Positions 17,870 to 26,742 of a DNA stretch of 64,000 nucleotides are shown here, in pieces; positions within the stretch are counted from its first letter, which is position 1, and the number at the start of each line of letters is the position of its first letter. The stretch is from Clostridiaceae bacterium (GTDB taxonomy: Bacteria; Bacillota; Clostridia; Oscillospirales; Acutalibacteraceae). The stretch is from contig JAUMVO010000002.1 in assembly GCA_030530095.1 (NCBI GenBank), positions 1-64,000 on the forward strand, read 5' to 3'. Made by a program: the position numbers and the translations under genes. The notes under the pieces are model-generated. The model was not told the DNA's origin, made no database searches, and saw only the letters and a list, made by a program, of their open reading frames with translations.

Positions 17870-17889
17870 ATGACCGCTTCGGCGGTCAT
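17870..17889 (+). terminator. UUCG-capped hairpin after the SipL-like gene
   Basis: An 8-bp perfect stem (ATGACCGC / GCGGTCAT) closed by the very stable TTCG tetraloop, four bases after the stop codon. Only a broken T-rich run follows, so termination may be partial. Confidence 0.6.
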
Positions 17890-17946
17890 TAACTTTATGT
17901 TCTGTTGACGCATATTATGAAGCATAAAGAAAATGAGGTGAAGTAT

Positions 17947-18162
17947 ATGAACTTAGAAATTAAACTCAGCTCTGTAACCTATGCTTTGAAGGCGAGAGAG
18001 CTTCTTTTAAGACGGAATGTAAAGTCTAAAATTATTAAAAACCCGAGTCCGAAAAAGGGCGAGGGATGCGGATATGTACTGACTGTTTACAACCCGCCGT
18101 TTGATGTAAAAAGTTTCCTTGAACGAAATAATATTCTTATAAAAGATGTGGCGTACAGATAA
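17947..18162 (+). CDS. DUF3343 protein, putative Se/S carrier
   Basis: 71-residue protein starting at the ATG at 17947, with GAGGTG five bases before it. Sequence such as VTYALKARELLLRRN, then KKGEGCGYVLTV, matches the DUF3343 (Se_S_carrier) family, small proteins proposed to carry reactive sulfur or selenium on a conserved cysteine (here within GEGCGY). The stop overlaps the start of a cysteine desulfurase gene, so the two are co-translated. I infer that this protein accepts sulfur or selenium from the desulfurase; no target pathway is visible nearby. Confidence 0.8.
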   Translation: MNLEIKLSSVTYALKARELLLRRNVKSKIIKNPSPKKGEGCGYVLTVYNPPFDVKSFLERNNILIKDVAYR

Positions 18163-19304
18163 TGGTGTATTTTGACAACGCGGCAACGACCTATCCAAAG
18201 CCGCCGCAGGTTATAAATGCGTTAAGTAAAGCACTCGTAAAATACGGCGCAAATCCCGGCAGGGGCGGATACGATATGGCAATAAATACCTCAGCTGAGA
18301 TATACTCGGCAAGGCTTGCAGTTGCTAAGCTTTTCAATTTGTCGGACGAGCAGGGGGTTATCTTCACACATAACTGCACATCCGCGCTCAACACGGTGAT
18401 TAAAGGTCTTGCCGAAAAAGGCTCTCATTTTGTAATTTCCAACCTTGAGCATAACGCTGTCATCAGACCGCTTGAAACACTGAAATTACGCGGAATATGC
18501 GATTATTCTATAGCAGAATATAATTCTGACGAAGACAAAACAATTGCTAATTTCAAAGAAAAAATCAACAGTAAAACCGTTGCAATTATCTGCACTGGCG
18601 CATCAAACGTTTTCGGTGTCCGTTTCCCGATTAAGAAGCTTGCCGGGCTTGCTCATGATTACGGAATTGTGTTCGTACTTGACGCCGCGCAGACAGCGGG
18701 TGTAATTGATATAGACATTGAGCGTGACGCTATAGATTATATGTGCGTCGCCGCGCATAAAGGTCTCTATGCGCCGATGTCGGTCGGAATTCTCGTTATA
18801 AATAATCCACGGCAACTGAATACTCTTATTGAGGGAGGAACTGGGACCTATTCCGCGTATAAAACACAGCCCGAAGATTTGCCCGAAAGATTTGAAGCAG
18901 GAACGCTCAGCGTTCCGCTTATCAGTGCTCTTAAGCAAGGAGTTAATTTTGTTGCAATAAGAGGAACAGACAGTATTTACAAACATGAGATGTCGCTTAT
19001 AAACGAGCTGTACCGTCAGATGTCCGGAATAAACAACGTTGAACTCTATGTCAACCCGCTGATTGAAGATATAAAAACAGTACCCGTTCTTTCATTCAAT
19101 ATCAGAGGCCTGACAAGCGAGCAGACGGCGCAAAAACTTGCAGATAAAAATATTGCCGTTCGTGCCGGATTTCACTGTGCGTATTCTGCCCACAAAGCCT
19201 TTGGAACCGAGCGTTTCGGCACTGTCAGAATATCACCGTGCATATTCAATAAAATGAAAGATGTTAATATATTATTAAATTATATATTTAAGTTTGCAAA
19301 ATGA
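18162..19304 (+). CDS. Cysteine desulfurase family PLP enzyme (class V aminotransferase)
   Basis: 380-residue class V PLP enzyme. The N-terminal MVYFDNAATTYPKP is typical of cysteine desulfurases. PLP contacts are visible in LDAAQTAG, and the Schiff-base lysine in AAHKGLYAP. A candidate persulfide cysteine is in GFHCAYSAH near the C-terminus. It resembles the family of clostridial desulfurases paired with DUF3343 rather than housekeeping IscS/NifS. It would release sulfur (or selenium) from cysteine (or selenocysteine). ATG overlaps the upstream TAA by one base. Confidence 0.87.
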   Translation: MVYFDNAATTYPKPPQVINALSKALVKYGANPGRGGYDMAINTSAEIYSARLAVAKLFNLSDEQGVIFTHNCTSALNTVIKGLAEKGSHFVISNLEHNAVIRPLETLKLRGICDYSIAEYNSDEDKTIANFKEKINSKTVAIICTGASNVFGVRFPIKKLAGLAHDYGIVFVLDAAQTAGVIDIDIERDAIDYMCVAAHKGLYAPMSVGILVINNPRQLNTLIEGGTGTYSAYKTQPEDLPERFEAGTLSVPLISALKQGVNFVAIRGTDSIYKHEMSLINELYRQMSGINNVELYVNPLIEDIKTVPVLSFNIRGLTSEQTAQKLADKNIAVRAGFHCAYSAHKAFGTERFGTVRISPCIFNKMKDVNILLNYIFKFAK

Positions 19305-19322
19305 AAAGATATATGTTACAAT
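19294..19322 (+). promoter_or_regulatory. Sigma-A type promoter of cdaA-cdaR
   Basis: -35 TTGCAA (19294-19299), a 17-base spacer and -10 TACAAT (19317-19322). It overlaps the end of the desulfurase gene and gives a leader of about 70 bases. Confidence 0.65.
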
Positions 19323-19399
19323 GTAAAAGGTTATAACTGCGTAAATGCGGTTTTCGGATTTGTAAAATGATTTTTGGATTCTGAAAAGGTGGAAAAACA

Positions 19400-20275
19400 G
19401 TGTTTGCTTTATCGTTTGCAGATGTATTCAACGAGGTAAAAAATGCTCTTCTCAGCTTTAACTGGCTGTCGGATGTGCTGGATATTATTCTTGTTGCCTT
19501 TCTTATCTATGCAGGCATCAAGCTTATCAGGGACACAAAGGCAATCCAGCTTGCGAAGGGCTTTATTTTAATACTCATTCTCTTCGGTATTGTCAAGCTG
19601 CTTCATATGGAGGTCAGCTCCTACATCTTTTCGATGATATTCTCAAACCTGCTTCTGGTACTCGTCGTTATTTTCTCACCTGAAATCAGACACGTTCTTG
19701 AGAGCGTCGGCCGAAGCTCGGTTTCAAAATTCAATCCCTTTTCTATTTCGAGCAACGAAGCCATCATAAGAAACGAAAAGGCCAATACAATGATTAACTC
19801 AGTTTGTAAGGCCTGCTCGGAAATGAGCGATAAGAAAATCGGCGCTCTGATTGTATTTGAGCGGGAAACGCTTCTCGGTGATATTATCGAATCGGGCACT
19901 ACGGTAGATGCCGAGCTTTCACCCGAAATGATAGGTAACATCTTTTTCCCGAAAGCTCCGCTTCACGACGGCGCTGCGATCATCAGGGACTTCAGGCTTT
20001 GCGCTGCAGGTTGCATACTGCCGCTGACCAAGACCAACGATATCAGCAGAGCGCTCGGCACACGCCACAGAGCGGCACTCGGTATGAGCGAACAGTCGGA
20101 TGCGCTTGTAGTCGTTGTTTCTGAGGAAACGGGCGCGATATCGGTTGCCGAAAAGGGTAATCTCAGCCGGGATATTTCCGACGGCGACCTTCGTGAAATC
20201 TTAAGTGAGAATTTCATAGATGAAGGTGCAGAGAATAAGGGATTATTCAAAACCATCTTCAAATCCAGGAAGTAA
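19400..20275 (+). CDS. cdaA: Diadenylate cyclase CdaA (c-di-AMP synthase)
   Basis: 291-residue membrane-bound enzyme making cyclic di-AMP from two ATP. It has several hydrophobic N-terminal helices (about residues 15-95), then a DAC domain with the LHDGAAI motif at 188-194 and GTRHRAALG with RHR at 222-224. c-di-AMP controls potassium and osmolyte balance and wall integrity in Firmicutes. The start is GTG at 19400, with AAGGTGG upstream. It is followed by its usual regulator cdaR, but glmM, the common third member of the operon, is not present here. Confidence 0.95.
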   Translation: MFALSFADVFNEVKNALLSFNWLSDVLDIILVAFLIYAGIKLIRDTKAIQLAKGFILILILFGIVKLLHMEVSSYIFSMIFSNLLLVLVVIFSPEIRHVLESVGRSSVSKFNPFSISSNEAIIRNEKANTMINSVCKACSEMSDKKIGALIVFERETLLGDIIESGTTVDAELSPEMIGNIFFPKAPLHDGAAIIRDFRLCAAGCILPLTKTNDISRALGTRHRAALGMSEQSDALVVVVSEETGAISVAEKGNLSRDISDGDLREILSENFIDEGAENKGLFKTIFKSRK

Positions 20276-20292
20276 GCAAAAGGAATTGTAAA

Positions 20293-21588
20293 ATGAGCAA
20301 GACCGAAAATAAAAAACTGAATATAAATCTTTCCACGCTTATCAGGAGTAACAAGTTCCTTTTAGGCTTTTCAATCGTTGCCGCGTTCGTACTGTGGCTT
20401 TGGGTTTCAATCGAAAAGAGCCCTGTAATTGAAAACACCATTGTTTCCATACCCGTACAGATTGACCTTGAGGAAAGCATTCCGTCACAGATGGGACTTC
20501 GTATTTTCGGCAACACCAACTATACGGTTGACGTTACCGTTTCAGGTAAGAAGTTTGTTGTATCTTCACTTACTGCCGAAGATATAAAGGTTGTTGCACA
20601 GACCAATTACGTTGATTCGGCGGGTAGCAAGACGCTGACGCTTAAAGCAACAAACGACTCGTCAAAGGATTTTACAATCAAATCTCTTTCTCAGAATTAT
20701 ATTTCGGTTTACTTCGATTTTTATAAAGAGGCTGAATTTGCGCTTACAGCAAATATTGAGACCACTGCGGATAAGATGGTAATTGACGGTTGCTTCTTAG
20801 GCGATCCGATCCTTTCAAAGACTACCGTCAAGGTAAACGGACCGTCAACAGAGATAAACAAGATAACAGGCGTCAGCGCAAATTATGTTATAACCGAAAC
20901 CCTTGACGCTACCACAACGGTCAATCCCGAAATTGAGCTTACAGGCGCTGCATCAGGTCAGCTAACCAATACAACTGTTGATGTCGGCGAAAGCGTAATC
21001 ACAATGACCATACCCGTGCTTAAGGAAATGATGCTTCCGACATCGGTCAGCTTCAGAAACGCACCTGCGTACTATGTGTCAAATCCGATTGGCTATTCAG
21101 TTTATCCGTCAAGTGTAAAGGTCGGAGTTCCCGTTGAGCAAATTGACCAGATTGACAGTATTACAGTCGGTACGATTGATTTCTCGGAAATTGATGCGGG
21201 TAACAATTCATTCAACTTCACTGCTGAATCGATAACCGATTATATGATAATGGACCATGATTCAAACTTCAGGGTTAACGTTATTATGAATAACTGCACT
21301 TCAAAGACGTTCACGGTTCCCGCTGCAAACATTTCTATAGTTAAGCAGAATTCTGCGTATAATTCTCAGCTTACCGCAAGCGAATCCGTTAAGGTTCGGG
21401 TTGTCGGACCTGCGGACATACTCGCCGGCGTAACTGAAAAGGATATTAAGGCGGATATCGACTTGTCTGAGATTGAGCTGAACGAGGGCGTCAACAACGT
21501 TTCAATTAATTTTACGGTTAATTCGGGCAATTCTAGCTGCTGGGTATTCGGTGAGCATTCGGTAACCGTTACGGCTCAAAAAGCATAA
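20293..21588 (+). CDS. cdaR: CdaA regulatory protein CdaR (YbbR repeats)
   Basis: 431-residue membrane protein with one N-terminal transmembrane helix (about residues 18-36) and an extracellular part made of YbbR-like beta repeats. Fragments such as PVQIDLEESIPSQMGL and VKVGVPVEQIDQIDSI mark repeat units. In Bacillus and Listeria CdaR binds CdaA through its membrane part and tunes c-di-AMP synthesis. It lies 17 bases after cdaA, clearly co-transcribed. Confidence 0.88.
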   Translation: MSKTENKKLNINLSTLIRSNKFLLGFSIVAAFVLWLWVSIEKSPVIENTIVSIPVQIDLEESIPSQMGLRIFGNTNYTVDVTVSGKKFVVSSLTAEDIKVVAQTNYVDSAGSKTLTLKATNDSSKDFTIKSLSQNYISVYFDFYKEAEFALTANIETTADKMVIDGCFLGDPILSKTTVKVNGPSTEINKITGVSANYVITETLDATTTVNPEIELTGAASGQLTNTTVDVGESVITMTIPVLKEMMLPTSVSFRNAPAYYVSNPIGYSVYPSSVKVGVPVEQIDQIDSITVGTIDFSEIDAGNNSFNFTAESITDYMIMDHDSNFRVNVIMNNCTSKTFTVPAANISIVKQNSAYNSQLTASESVKVRVVGPADILAGVTEKDIKADIDLSEIELNEGVNNVSINFTVNSGNSSCWVFGEHSVTVTAQKA

Positions 21589-21601
21589 TTCGGAGGAACA
21601 G

Positions 21602-22582
21602 ATGTCAAAAGAAAACAGTTGTCCCGTCCGCAAGACTTCGGTCGGCGGACAGGCTTTAATAGAAGGAATACTTATGAGAGGACCCAAGGGCGTTGCCATG
21701 TCGGTAAGACTGCCCAACGGTGAAATAGAAACCGAATACAAGGACGCGACAATGTGGCGCGACAAAAACAAATTCTTCGGCCTGCCTCTTGTAAGGGGAA
21801 TAGTAGGCTTCGTTGAATCACTTTATACGGGATATAAGTATCTTATGGAATCGGCGGAAAAGTCCACTCAGGGACTTGAAACTCCGCCCGAGGAACAGAT
21901 GTCAAAGCTCGACAAATGGCTTGAAGCGCATTTCGGTGAAAAGATGATGAACGCAATAGGTCTTATATCTATGGTTCTCGGCTTTGGAGTAGCATTTGTG
22001 CTGTTTATGTGGCTGCCTTCATTTCTGGTTGATAAAATTACCTTCAATCAGCTTCAGCAGTTCCATCCGCTTTTTGAAGGCATAATCCGTATTATAATAT
22101 TCGTTGCTTATATTGCCGCTGTTTCGCTTATGAAGGACATTAGGCGCGTATTTATGTATCACGGCGCCGAGCATAAAACGATATTCTGCTACGAGCACGG
22201 ACTTGAACTGACGGTTGAAAACGTCAGAAAGCAGCTTCGTTTTCATCCGCGCTGCGGAACGAGCTTTATGTTCGTAATGATACTTATAAGCATTCTGATT
22301 TCATCGGCACTTGTTATTATTTTCCCGAATCTTCGCGAGATATCAAGACCGCTCTGGATAGGCGTAAAGCTTCTTGTGCTTCCGTTCGTTATGGGCATAG
22401 GATATGAGTTTATAAAGTACGCGGGCAAACATGATAATGTGCTCGTTAAGATTCTTTCCGCGCCCGGTCTCTGGATGCAGCGCCTTACGACCAAAGAACC
22501 CACTGATGATATTATCGAGGTAGGTATTGAATCGCTTAAGGCGGTTATTACCGAAAATCCCGATGACGATACGATTAAATGA
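21602..22582 (+). CDS. DUF1385 membrane protein (YqhQ family)
   Basis: 326-residue protein of the DUF1385 / YqhQ family. The conserved start VGGQALIEGILMRGP and the central MYHGAEHKTIFCYE and RFHPRCGTSF motifs are diagnostic. At least four membrane segments lie around residues 120-275. Its biochemical function is unknown. The gene typically sits next to prmC and prfA in Firmicutes; prmC follows here with a four-base overlap, but prfA is not seen. CGGAGG precedes the start. Confidence 0.88.
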   Translation: MSKENSCPVRKTSVGGQALIEGILMRGPKGVAMSVRLPNGEIETEYKDATMWRDKNKFFGLPLVRGIVGFVESLYTGYKYLMESAEKSTQGLETPPEEQMSKLDKWLEAHFGEKMMNAIGLISMVLGFGVAFVLFMWLPSFLVDKITFNQLQQFHPLFEGIIRIIIFVAYIAAVSLMKDIRRVFMYHGAEHKTIFCYEHGLELTVENVRKQLRFHPRCGTSFMFVMILISILISSALVIIFPNLREISRPLWIGVKLLVLPFVMGIGYEFIKYAGKHDNVLVKILSAPGLWMQRLTTKEPTDDIIEVGIESLKAVITENPDDDTIK

Positions 22583-23415
22583 CAGTCAGAGAGCTTTATA
22601 AAAAAGGCGTTGAGCTTCTTAAAGCCAATTCGGTTGAGGATGCGGAATTTGATTGCGACTGCTTATTTGAACGCTTTGCCGGCCATAATATGTTAAGCAG
22701 AGTAATCAATCACGATGCTGATGTTGACTCTCAAAAGGAAACAGATTTCTTAAACTCTGTCAACAGACGTTTGAAAGGTGAACCGCTTCAGTATATACTC
22801 GGCAAATGGGAGTTTATGGGCTTTGAGTTCTTCGTAGGAGAAGGCGTGCTTATACCGAGGCCCGAGACGGAAATTATCGTTGAACAGGCAGTTGAATATA
22901 TAAAATCGCACAAAAACGCAGTCGTGTACGATTTGTGCGCCGGCAGCGGAGCAATAGGCTTATCGGTTGCAAGGCTTTGCCCTGAGTGTAAAGTGTATCT
23001 GTTTGAAAAATATGACGGTGCGCTTGAATATCTCAATAAAAACAGGGACAAGCTTAATGCAGTCAATGCATCAGTTGTCAGGTATGATTTATTTGACGGC
23101 TTTGACAGCTCAATTGAAGCTCCCGATCTGATACTGTCCAATCCTCCTTACGTTGCAACGCAGGAAATATCTTCCTTACAGCGTGAGGTAGGCTATGAAC
23201 CGGAAACCGCACTTGACGGGGGAGAGGACGGACTTGATTTCTACCGCTGTATCAAAGATAAGTGGTCTGATTATATAAAGCCCGACGGAGAGCTGATTCT
23301 GGAATGCGGCGAAGATCAGAGCAGAGATATAGCCAATATGTTTCCCAAAGCCTCAGCAATTGAATTTATAAAGGATTTCAACAACATCGAAAGAGTTGTG
23401 AAGATAGATTTTTAA
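22579..23415 (+). CDS. prmC: Peptide chain release factor N5-glutamine methyltransferase PrmC
   Basis: 278-residue SAM-dependent methyltransferase that modifies the GGQ glutamine of RF1/RF2. The SAM-binding region reads VYDLCAGSGAIGLSVA, and the catalytic signature is LSNPPYVAT. The N-terminal helical domain carries LIPRPETEIIVEQA. The start overlaps the DUF1385 stop by four bases (ATGA). The release-factor gene itself is not in the window. Confidence 0.93.
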   Translation: MTVRELYKKGVELLKANSVEDAEFDCDCLFERFAGHNMLSRVINHDADVDSQKETDFLNSVNRRLKGEPLQYILGKWEFMGFEFFVGEGVLIPRPETEIIVEQAVEYIKSHKNAVVYDLCAGSGAIGLSVARLCPECKVYLFEKYDGALEYLNKNRDKLNAVNASVVRYDLFDGFDSSIEAPDLILSNPPYVATQEISSLQREVGYEPETALDGGEDGLDFYRCIKDKWSDYIKPDGELILECGEDQSRDIANMFPKASAIEFIKDFNNIERVVKIDF

Positions 23416-23427
23416 TCAGGAGTAAGT

Positions 23428-24108
23428 ATGTTATTTAACATTTTACGCGGTCAAAGCGGAAGTGAGATTATAATTTCGCTTTTTGCAATGGTTTTTGTAG
23501 TGTTCTGCACTTTACCCATTCACGAATATGCACATGCGCTTGTGGCAACTAAATTAGGCGATCAGACTGCACGTCTTTCGGGACGTCTGACAATAAATCC
23601 GCTTGCGCATCTCGATATTATCGGCTCGCTTATGATACTGTTTGTCGGTTTCGGTTATGCAAAACCTGTTCCCGTCAATCCGAGAAACTTCAAAAATCCA
23701 AAGGTTGGCATGGCGCTGACGGCTATTGCTGGTCCGATAGCCAATATCATAATGGCTATTATCTTTATTTTGATTAAAGATATTGTTATGCTCGTTCCCG
23801 TTAAGTCGCAGTTCGCCTACGTTATGTTAAGCGCGGTATATACTTTCCTTTATTTTGCGGCTTATATAAATATCGGTCTTGCGGTTTTCAATCTGCTGCC
23901 GATACCGCCGCTTGACGGTTCGAGAATTCTGCAGCTGCTGATACCCGATAAGTATTATTTCAAATTCGCTCAGTACGAAAGATATATTGTTATCGTTGTT
24001 TTCGTTCTGATCATTGTCGGCGTACTTGACAAACCGCTTACATTTCTGCGTGACGGACTGTTCGCGGCACTTGAATTTTTAATCGGATTACCTTTCCCGA
24101 AAGGATAA
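23428..24108 (+). CDS. Site-2 protease family (M50) membrane metalloprotease
   Basis: 226-residue integral membrane protease. The zinc motif HEYAH is at residues 32-36 in the first helix region. The third ligand lies in NLLPIPPLDGSRIL, the M50 NPDG-like motif. Several hydrophobic segments are evident. No PDZ or CBS domain is present, so this is the minimal group often annotated YwhC/Zn-dependent protease. Substrates are unknown. It lies upstream of scpA with a five-base gap, a frequent arrangement in Firmicutes. Confidence 0.85.
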   Translation: MLFNILRGQSGSEIIISLFAMVFVVFCTLPIHEYAHALVATKLGDQTARLSGRLTINPLAHLDIIGSLMILFVGFGYAKPVPVNPRNFKNPKVGMALTAIAGPIANIIMAIIFILIKDIVMLVPVKSQFAYVMLSAVYTFLYFAAYINIGLAVFNLLPIPPLDGSRILQLLIPDKYYFKFAQYERYIVIVVFVLIIVGVLDKPLTFLRDGLFAALEFLIGLPFPKG

Positions 24109-24113
24109 TATTA

Positions 24114-24854
24114 ATGGAAGCATTATCGTATAAGGTTGAAGCCTTCGAGGGCCCTCTCGATTTACTGCTTCACCTTATTTCAAAGCATAAACTTGATATT
24201 TACGACATACCCATAGTTGAGCTTGTCGACCAGTATATAGCTTATGTGCGCGCAATGGAGGAGGAAGACCTCTACGTAGCAAGTGAGTTTATTGAAATGG
24301 CGGCCAGGCTCGTCTACATCAAGTCCGTATCGCTTCTTCCCGTGTATGAAGAGGCAGAGGAGCTTAAAACGGAGCTTACCGGCGAGCTTATTGAGTATCA
24401 GACCTGCAAGCTTATGGCTCAGAAGCTTTCCGAGGACACCGACGGCTTTGACAGATTTATCCGTCAGCCTTCGGAGGTTGAGATTGACTATACGTACACA
24501 AGGCTGCACGACGAATCCGAGCTTTTAAGAGCATATCTTGCGGCAGCCGGCAGAAAACTTCGTAATCTTCCGCCGCCCGTTGAAGCGTTCAGGGAGATAG
24601 TAGCGCGTAAGATAGTTACCGTAAGCTCGAAATTCAAGTCGATTTTCAAAAAGCTCGGCAAGGTCGGCAAAAAACAGAAGCTTACCGCTCTGTTCAAGGG
24701 CGCCGAAAGCCGCTCGGATATGGTAGCAACCTTTCTTGCAATACTTGAACTTGCAAAATCACGTAAAATCAGCCTTGTCGGTGAGGGCAGCGACGTTGAT
24801 ATAGAATTAATCAGCGACGATTTTGCCGAAATGGATTCAGAAGAATGGGAGTAA
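24114..24854 (+). CDS. scpA: Segregation and condensation protein A (ScpA, kleisin)
   Basis: 246-residue kleisin subunit that bridges SMC heads in the bacterial condensin. The N-terminal FEGPLDLLLHLISKHKLDI is the family hallmark, followed by ASEFIEMAARLVYIKS. A winged-helix C-terminus contains DMVATFLAILELAKS. It acts with SMC and ScpB in chromosome organisation. scpB starts four bases after its stop, the standard arrangement. Confidence 0.95.
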   Translation: MEALSYKVEAFEGPLDLLLHLISKHKLDIYDIPIVELVDQYIAYVRAMEEEDLYVASEFIEMAARLVYIKSVSLLPVYEEAEELKTELTGELIEYQTCKLMAQKLSEDTDGFDRFIRQPSEVEIDYTYTRLHDESELLRAYLAAAGRKLRNLPPPVEAFREIVARKIVTVSSKFKSIFKKLGKVGKKQKLTALFKGAESRSDMVATFLAILELAKSRKISLVGEGSDVDIELISDDFAEMDSEEWE

Positions 24855-24858
24855 TAAA

Positions 24859-25488
24859 ATGCCAAACGCCAAACAACTCCAATCAACGGTTGAAGCAATA
24901 CTGTTTTCGGCAGGTGAGCCTGTCGAACTTTACAGACTTGCTCAGGCGCTTGAAATAGACAACGACCTTTGTCAGCAGGTACTCAGTAACCTTTCAGCTG
25001 AGCTTGACGAGAGAGAAAGCGGAATATGCCTGCTAAATCTTTCGGGTAAGTATCAGCTCTGCTCACGCGAACAGTACGCAGAATACATAAGACGCGTCCT
25101 GGAAGTCAAAAAGAACACACCTCTCTCGCAGGCTGCATTCGAGGTTCTCGCAGTTATCGCGTACAATCAGCCCGTTACCAAAGCTTTTATTGAGCAGGTA
25201 AGAGGCGTTGATTGCTCAGGCGTAATTACGACGCTGTGTCAGAAAAAGCTGATTGAGGAAAAGGGAAGACTTGAATTACCCGGCAGACCGCTTATATACG
25301 GCACAACGCCCGATTTCTTAAGATGCTTCTCTTTCTCGTCGCTTTCGGATTTGCCTGAGCTTCCCAAAGATGAGGAAACCGACCGTCAGTTAACTCTTGA
25401 ATCGGCATTTGAGAAAATTGAGTCCGACTCAGAAGAAACGTCGGAAGAAATAAACGAACAAACTGAAGAATCAGTAACCGAAGAATAA
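24859..25488 (+). CDS. scpB: Segregation and condensation protein B (ScpB)
   Basis: 209-residue winged-helix dimer that binds the ScpA linker. Visible family segments are QSTVEAILFSAGEPV, AAFEVLAVIAYNQPVTK, EQVRGVDCSGVI and GRPLIYGTTPDFL. The last roughly 40 residues are acidic and low complexity (many Glu, Asp, Ser), as in other ScpB proteins. The ATG at 24859 is supported by GGGAG eight bases upstream; an in-frame TTG further upstream lies inside scpA. Confidence 0.95.
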   Translation: MPNAKQLQSTVEAILFSAGEPVELYRLAQALEIDNDLCQQVLSNLSAELDERESGICLLNLSGKYQLCSREQYAEYIRRVLEVKKNTPLSQAAFEVLAVIAYNQPVTKAFIEQVRGVDCSGVITTLCQKKLIEEKGRLELPGRPLIYGTTPDFLRCFSFSSLSDLPELPKDEETDRQLTLESAFEKIESDSEETSEEINEQTEESVTEE

Positions 25489-25519
25489 ATATCAAAACCG
25501 TCAGAAAGGAGGAATAGCT

Positions 25520-26227
25520 ATGATTGCCCTGTATATAATACTGGGTATAATTGCATTTTTTGTCCTCCTGCTGAGCATCAGGGTTCAGGTTAAGAGCGAG
25601 TACATTGACAGCTTCGTACTCAAGGTCAGATGGCTGTTTTTAACCTTTACCGTTTATCCGTTAAAGAAACCCATTGAGTTAAAAGAAAAAGAAACGAAAC
25701 CCGAGGAACCTCAGAAAGAGGAAAAGAAACCCGAGGAAAACATCAATAAAAAGAAGGAGAATCCCTTCAAGAAGTTCTACGATAATCAGGGCTTCGACGG
25801 CGTAATGCAGTTGGTAAGCGACGGTGCCGATGCCTTCGGAAAATTCGGCAGAAGCTTAAAGAAGCATTTTATTATTGACGAGCTTTGTCTGTGGGCGGTA
25901 ATTTCCAAAAACCACGACGCGGCGGCAACGGCTATCGAATACGGCCGCGTGTGTCAGAAGGTTTTCCCGGTTATGGGCTATATCTGCTCACACTTCAAGG
26001 TTAAAAGATATGATGTCAGCGTTGAGCCTGATTTCATAGGCTCAATCAGCACGGCGCAGTTCGTGTTCAATTTTTCCTTACGTCCTATATTCTTAATCAA
26101 CGCTTCGATTGTAATGGGCGTAAGACTTCTATTTAAGGTAGTTTTCAAAGTGCTTTTCCAGAAGGATAAAAAAAGCAGTGAAAATAATAATGAAACAATA
26201 AATTTCAAAGGCGGTGCAACACAATGA
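25520..26227 (+). CDS. DUF2953 protein (YtfI-like)
   Basis: 235-residue protein with one N-terminal membrane helix (about residues 2-20), a short beta segment, a Lys/Glu/Pro-rich linker at about residues 52-85, and a C-terminal domain. Its placement directly before ytfJ, with a four-base overlap, matches the DUF2953 (YtfI) family, which in Bacillus is expressed in sporulation and linked to YtfJ. AAGGAGG lies before the ATG. The precise role is unknown. Confidence 0.75.
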   Translation: MIALYIILGIIAFFVLLLSIRVQVKSEYIDSFVLKVRWLFLTFTVYPLKKPIELKEKETKPEEPQKEEKKPEENINKKKENPFKKFYDNQGFDGVMQLVSDGADAFGKFGRSLKKHFIIDELCLWAVISKNHDAAATAIEYGRVCQKVFPVMGYICSHFKVKRYDVSVEPDFIGSISTAQFVFNFSLRPIFLINASIVMGVRLLFKVVFKVLFQKDKKSSENNNETINFKGGATQ

Positions 26228-26658
26228 AAGAACAGTCAGCAGCAGGAATTCTTGAAACTACGATTGAAAAGGTAAAGAATCTTGTAAACGTAAGCACAAT
26301 CATCGGCGACCCGATGAAGCTTGAGGGCGGAATTACCATTATTCCCGTATCCAAGGTTACATACGGCTTCGGTGCGGGCGGATCAGATTTTCCGTCAAAG
26401 TCCAACGCAGAGATATTCGGCGGCGGCGGCGGAGCGGGCGTTACAATCACACCCGTTGCCTTCCTCGTAGTTTCCGACGGTGAGGTAACTATCAAGAACA
26501 TCACGGCTTACGATAACGCAGCCGAGAGAGTTGTTAACCTCGTTCCCGAAATGTTTGATAAGGTTAACGGCATTATCACCAAGTCCAAGAAGGATAAGGC
26601 TGTACCCGGTGAAAACGAGGTCAGCATTACAGTTGAATCAGCTGAATCGGCTGAATAA
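26224..26658 (+). CDS. ytfJ: Spore protein YtfJ (GerW family)
   Basis: 144-residue GerW-family sporulation protein. Diagnostic stretches are VNVSTIIGDPM, ITIIPVSKVTYGFGAGG and the Gly-rich IFGGGGGAGVTITPVAFLV. In Bacillus GerW (YtfJ) is needed for a normal response of spores to L-alanine germination signals and sits in the inner spore compartment. ATG overlaps the stop of the DUF2953 gene. A stable hairpin and rluB follow. Confidence 0.9.
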   Translation: MKEQSAAGILETTIEKVKNLVNVSTIIGDPMKLEGGITIIPVSKVTYGFGAGGSDFPSKSNAEIFGGGGGAGVTITPVAFLVVSDGEVTIKNITAYDNAAERVVNLVPEMFDKVNGIITKSKKDKAVPGENEVSITVESAESAE

Positions 26659-26675
26659 TAATTACTTAAAAACTT

Positions 26676-26716
26676 AATCGCCGCCTGCGTATTCTCTAAT
26701 ATGCAGGTGGTCGATT
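26676..26716 (+). other. Long intercistronic hairpin between ytfJ and rluB
   Basis: The left arm at 26676-26692 pairs with the right arm at 26699-26716 over 17 base pairs, with two G-U pairs, one bulged T and a six-base loop TCTCTA. No T-run follows, so it is not a standard terminator. It ends about 12 bases before the rluB ribosome binding site and could be a processing or stability element. Confidence 0.6.
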
Positions 26717-26742
26717 TGCGTAATTTGTAAAGGAGGATGTAT

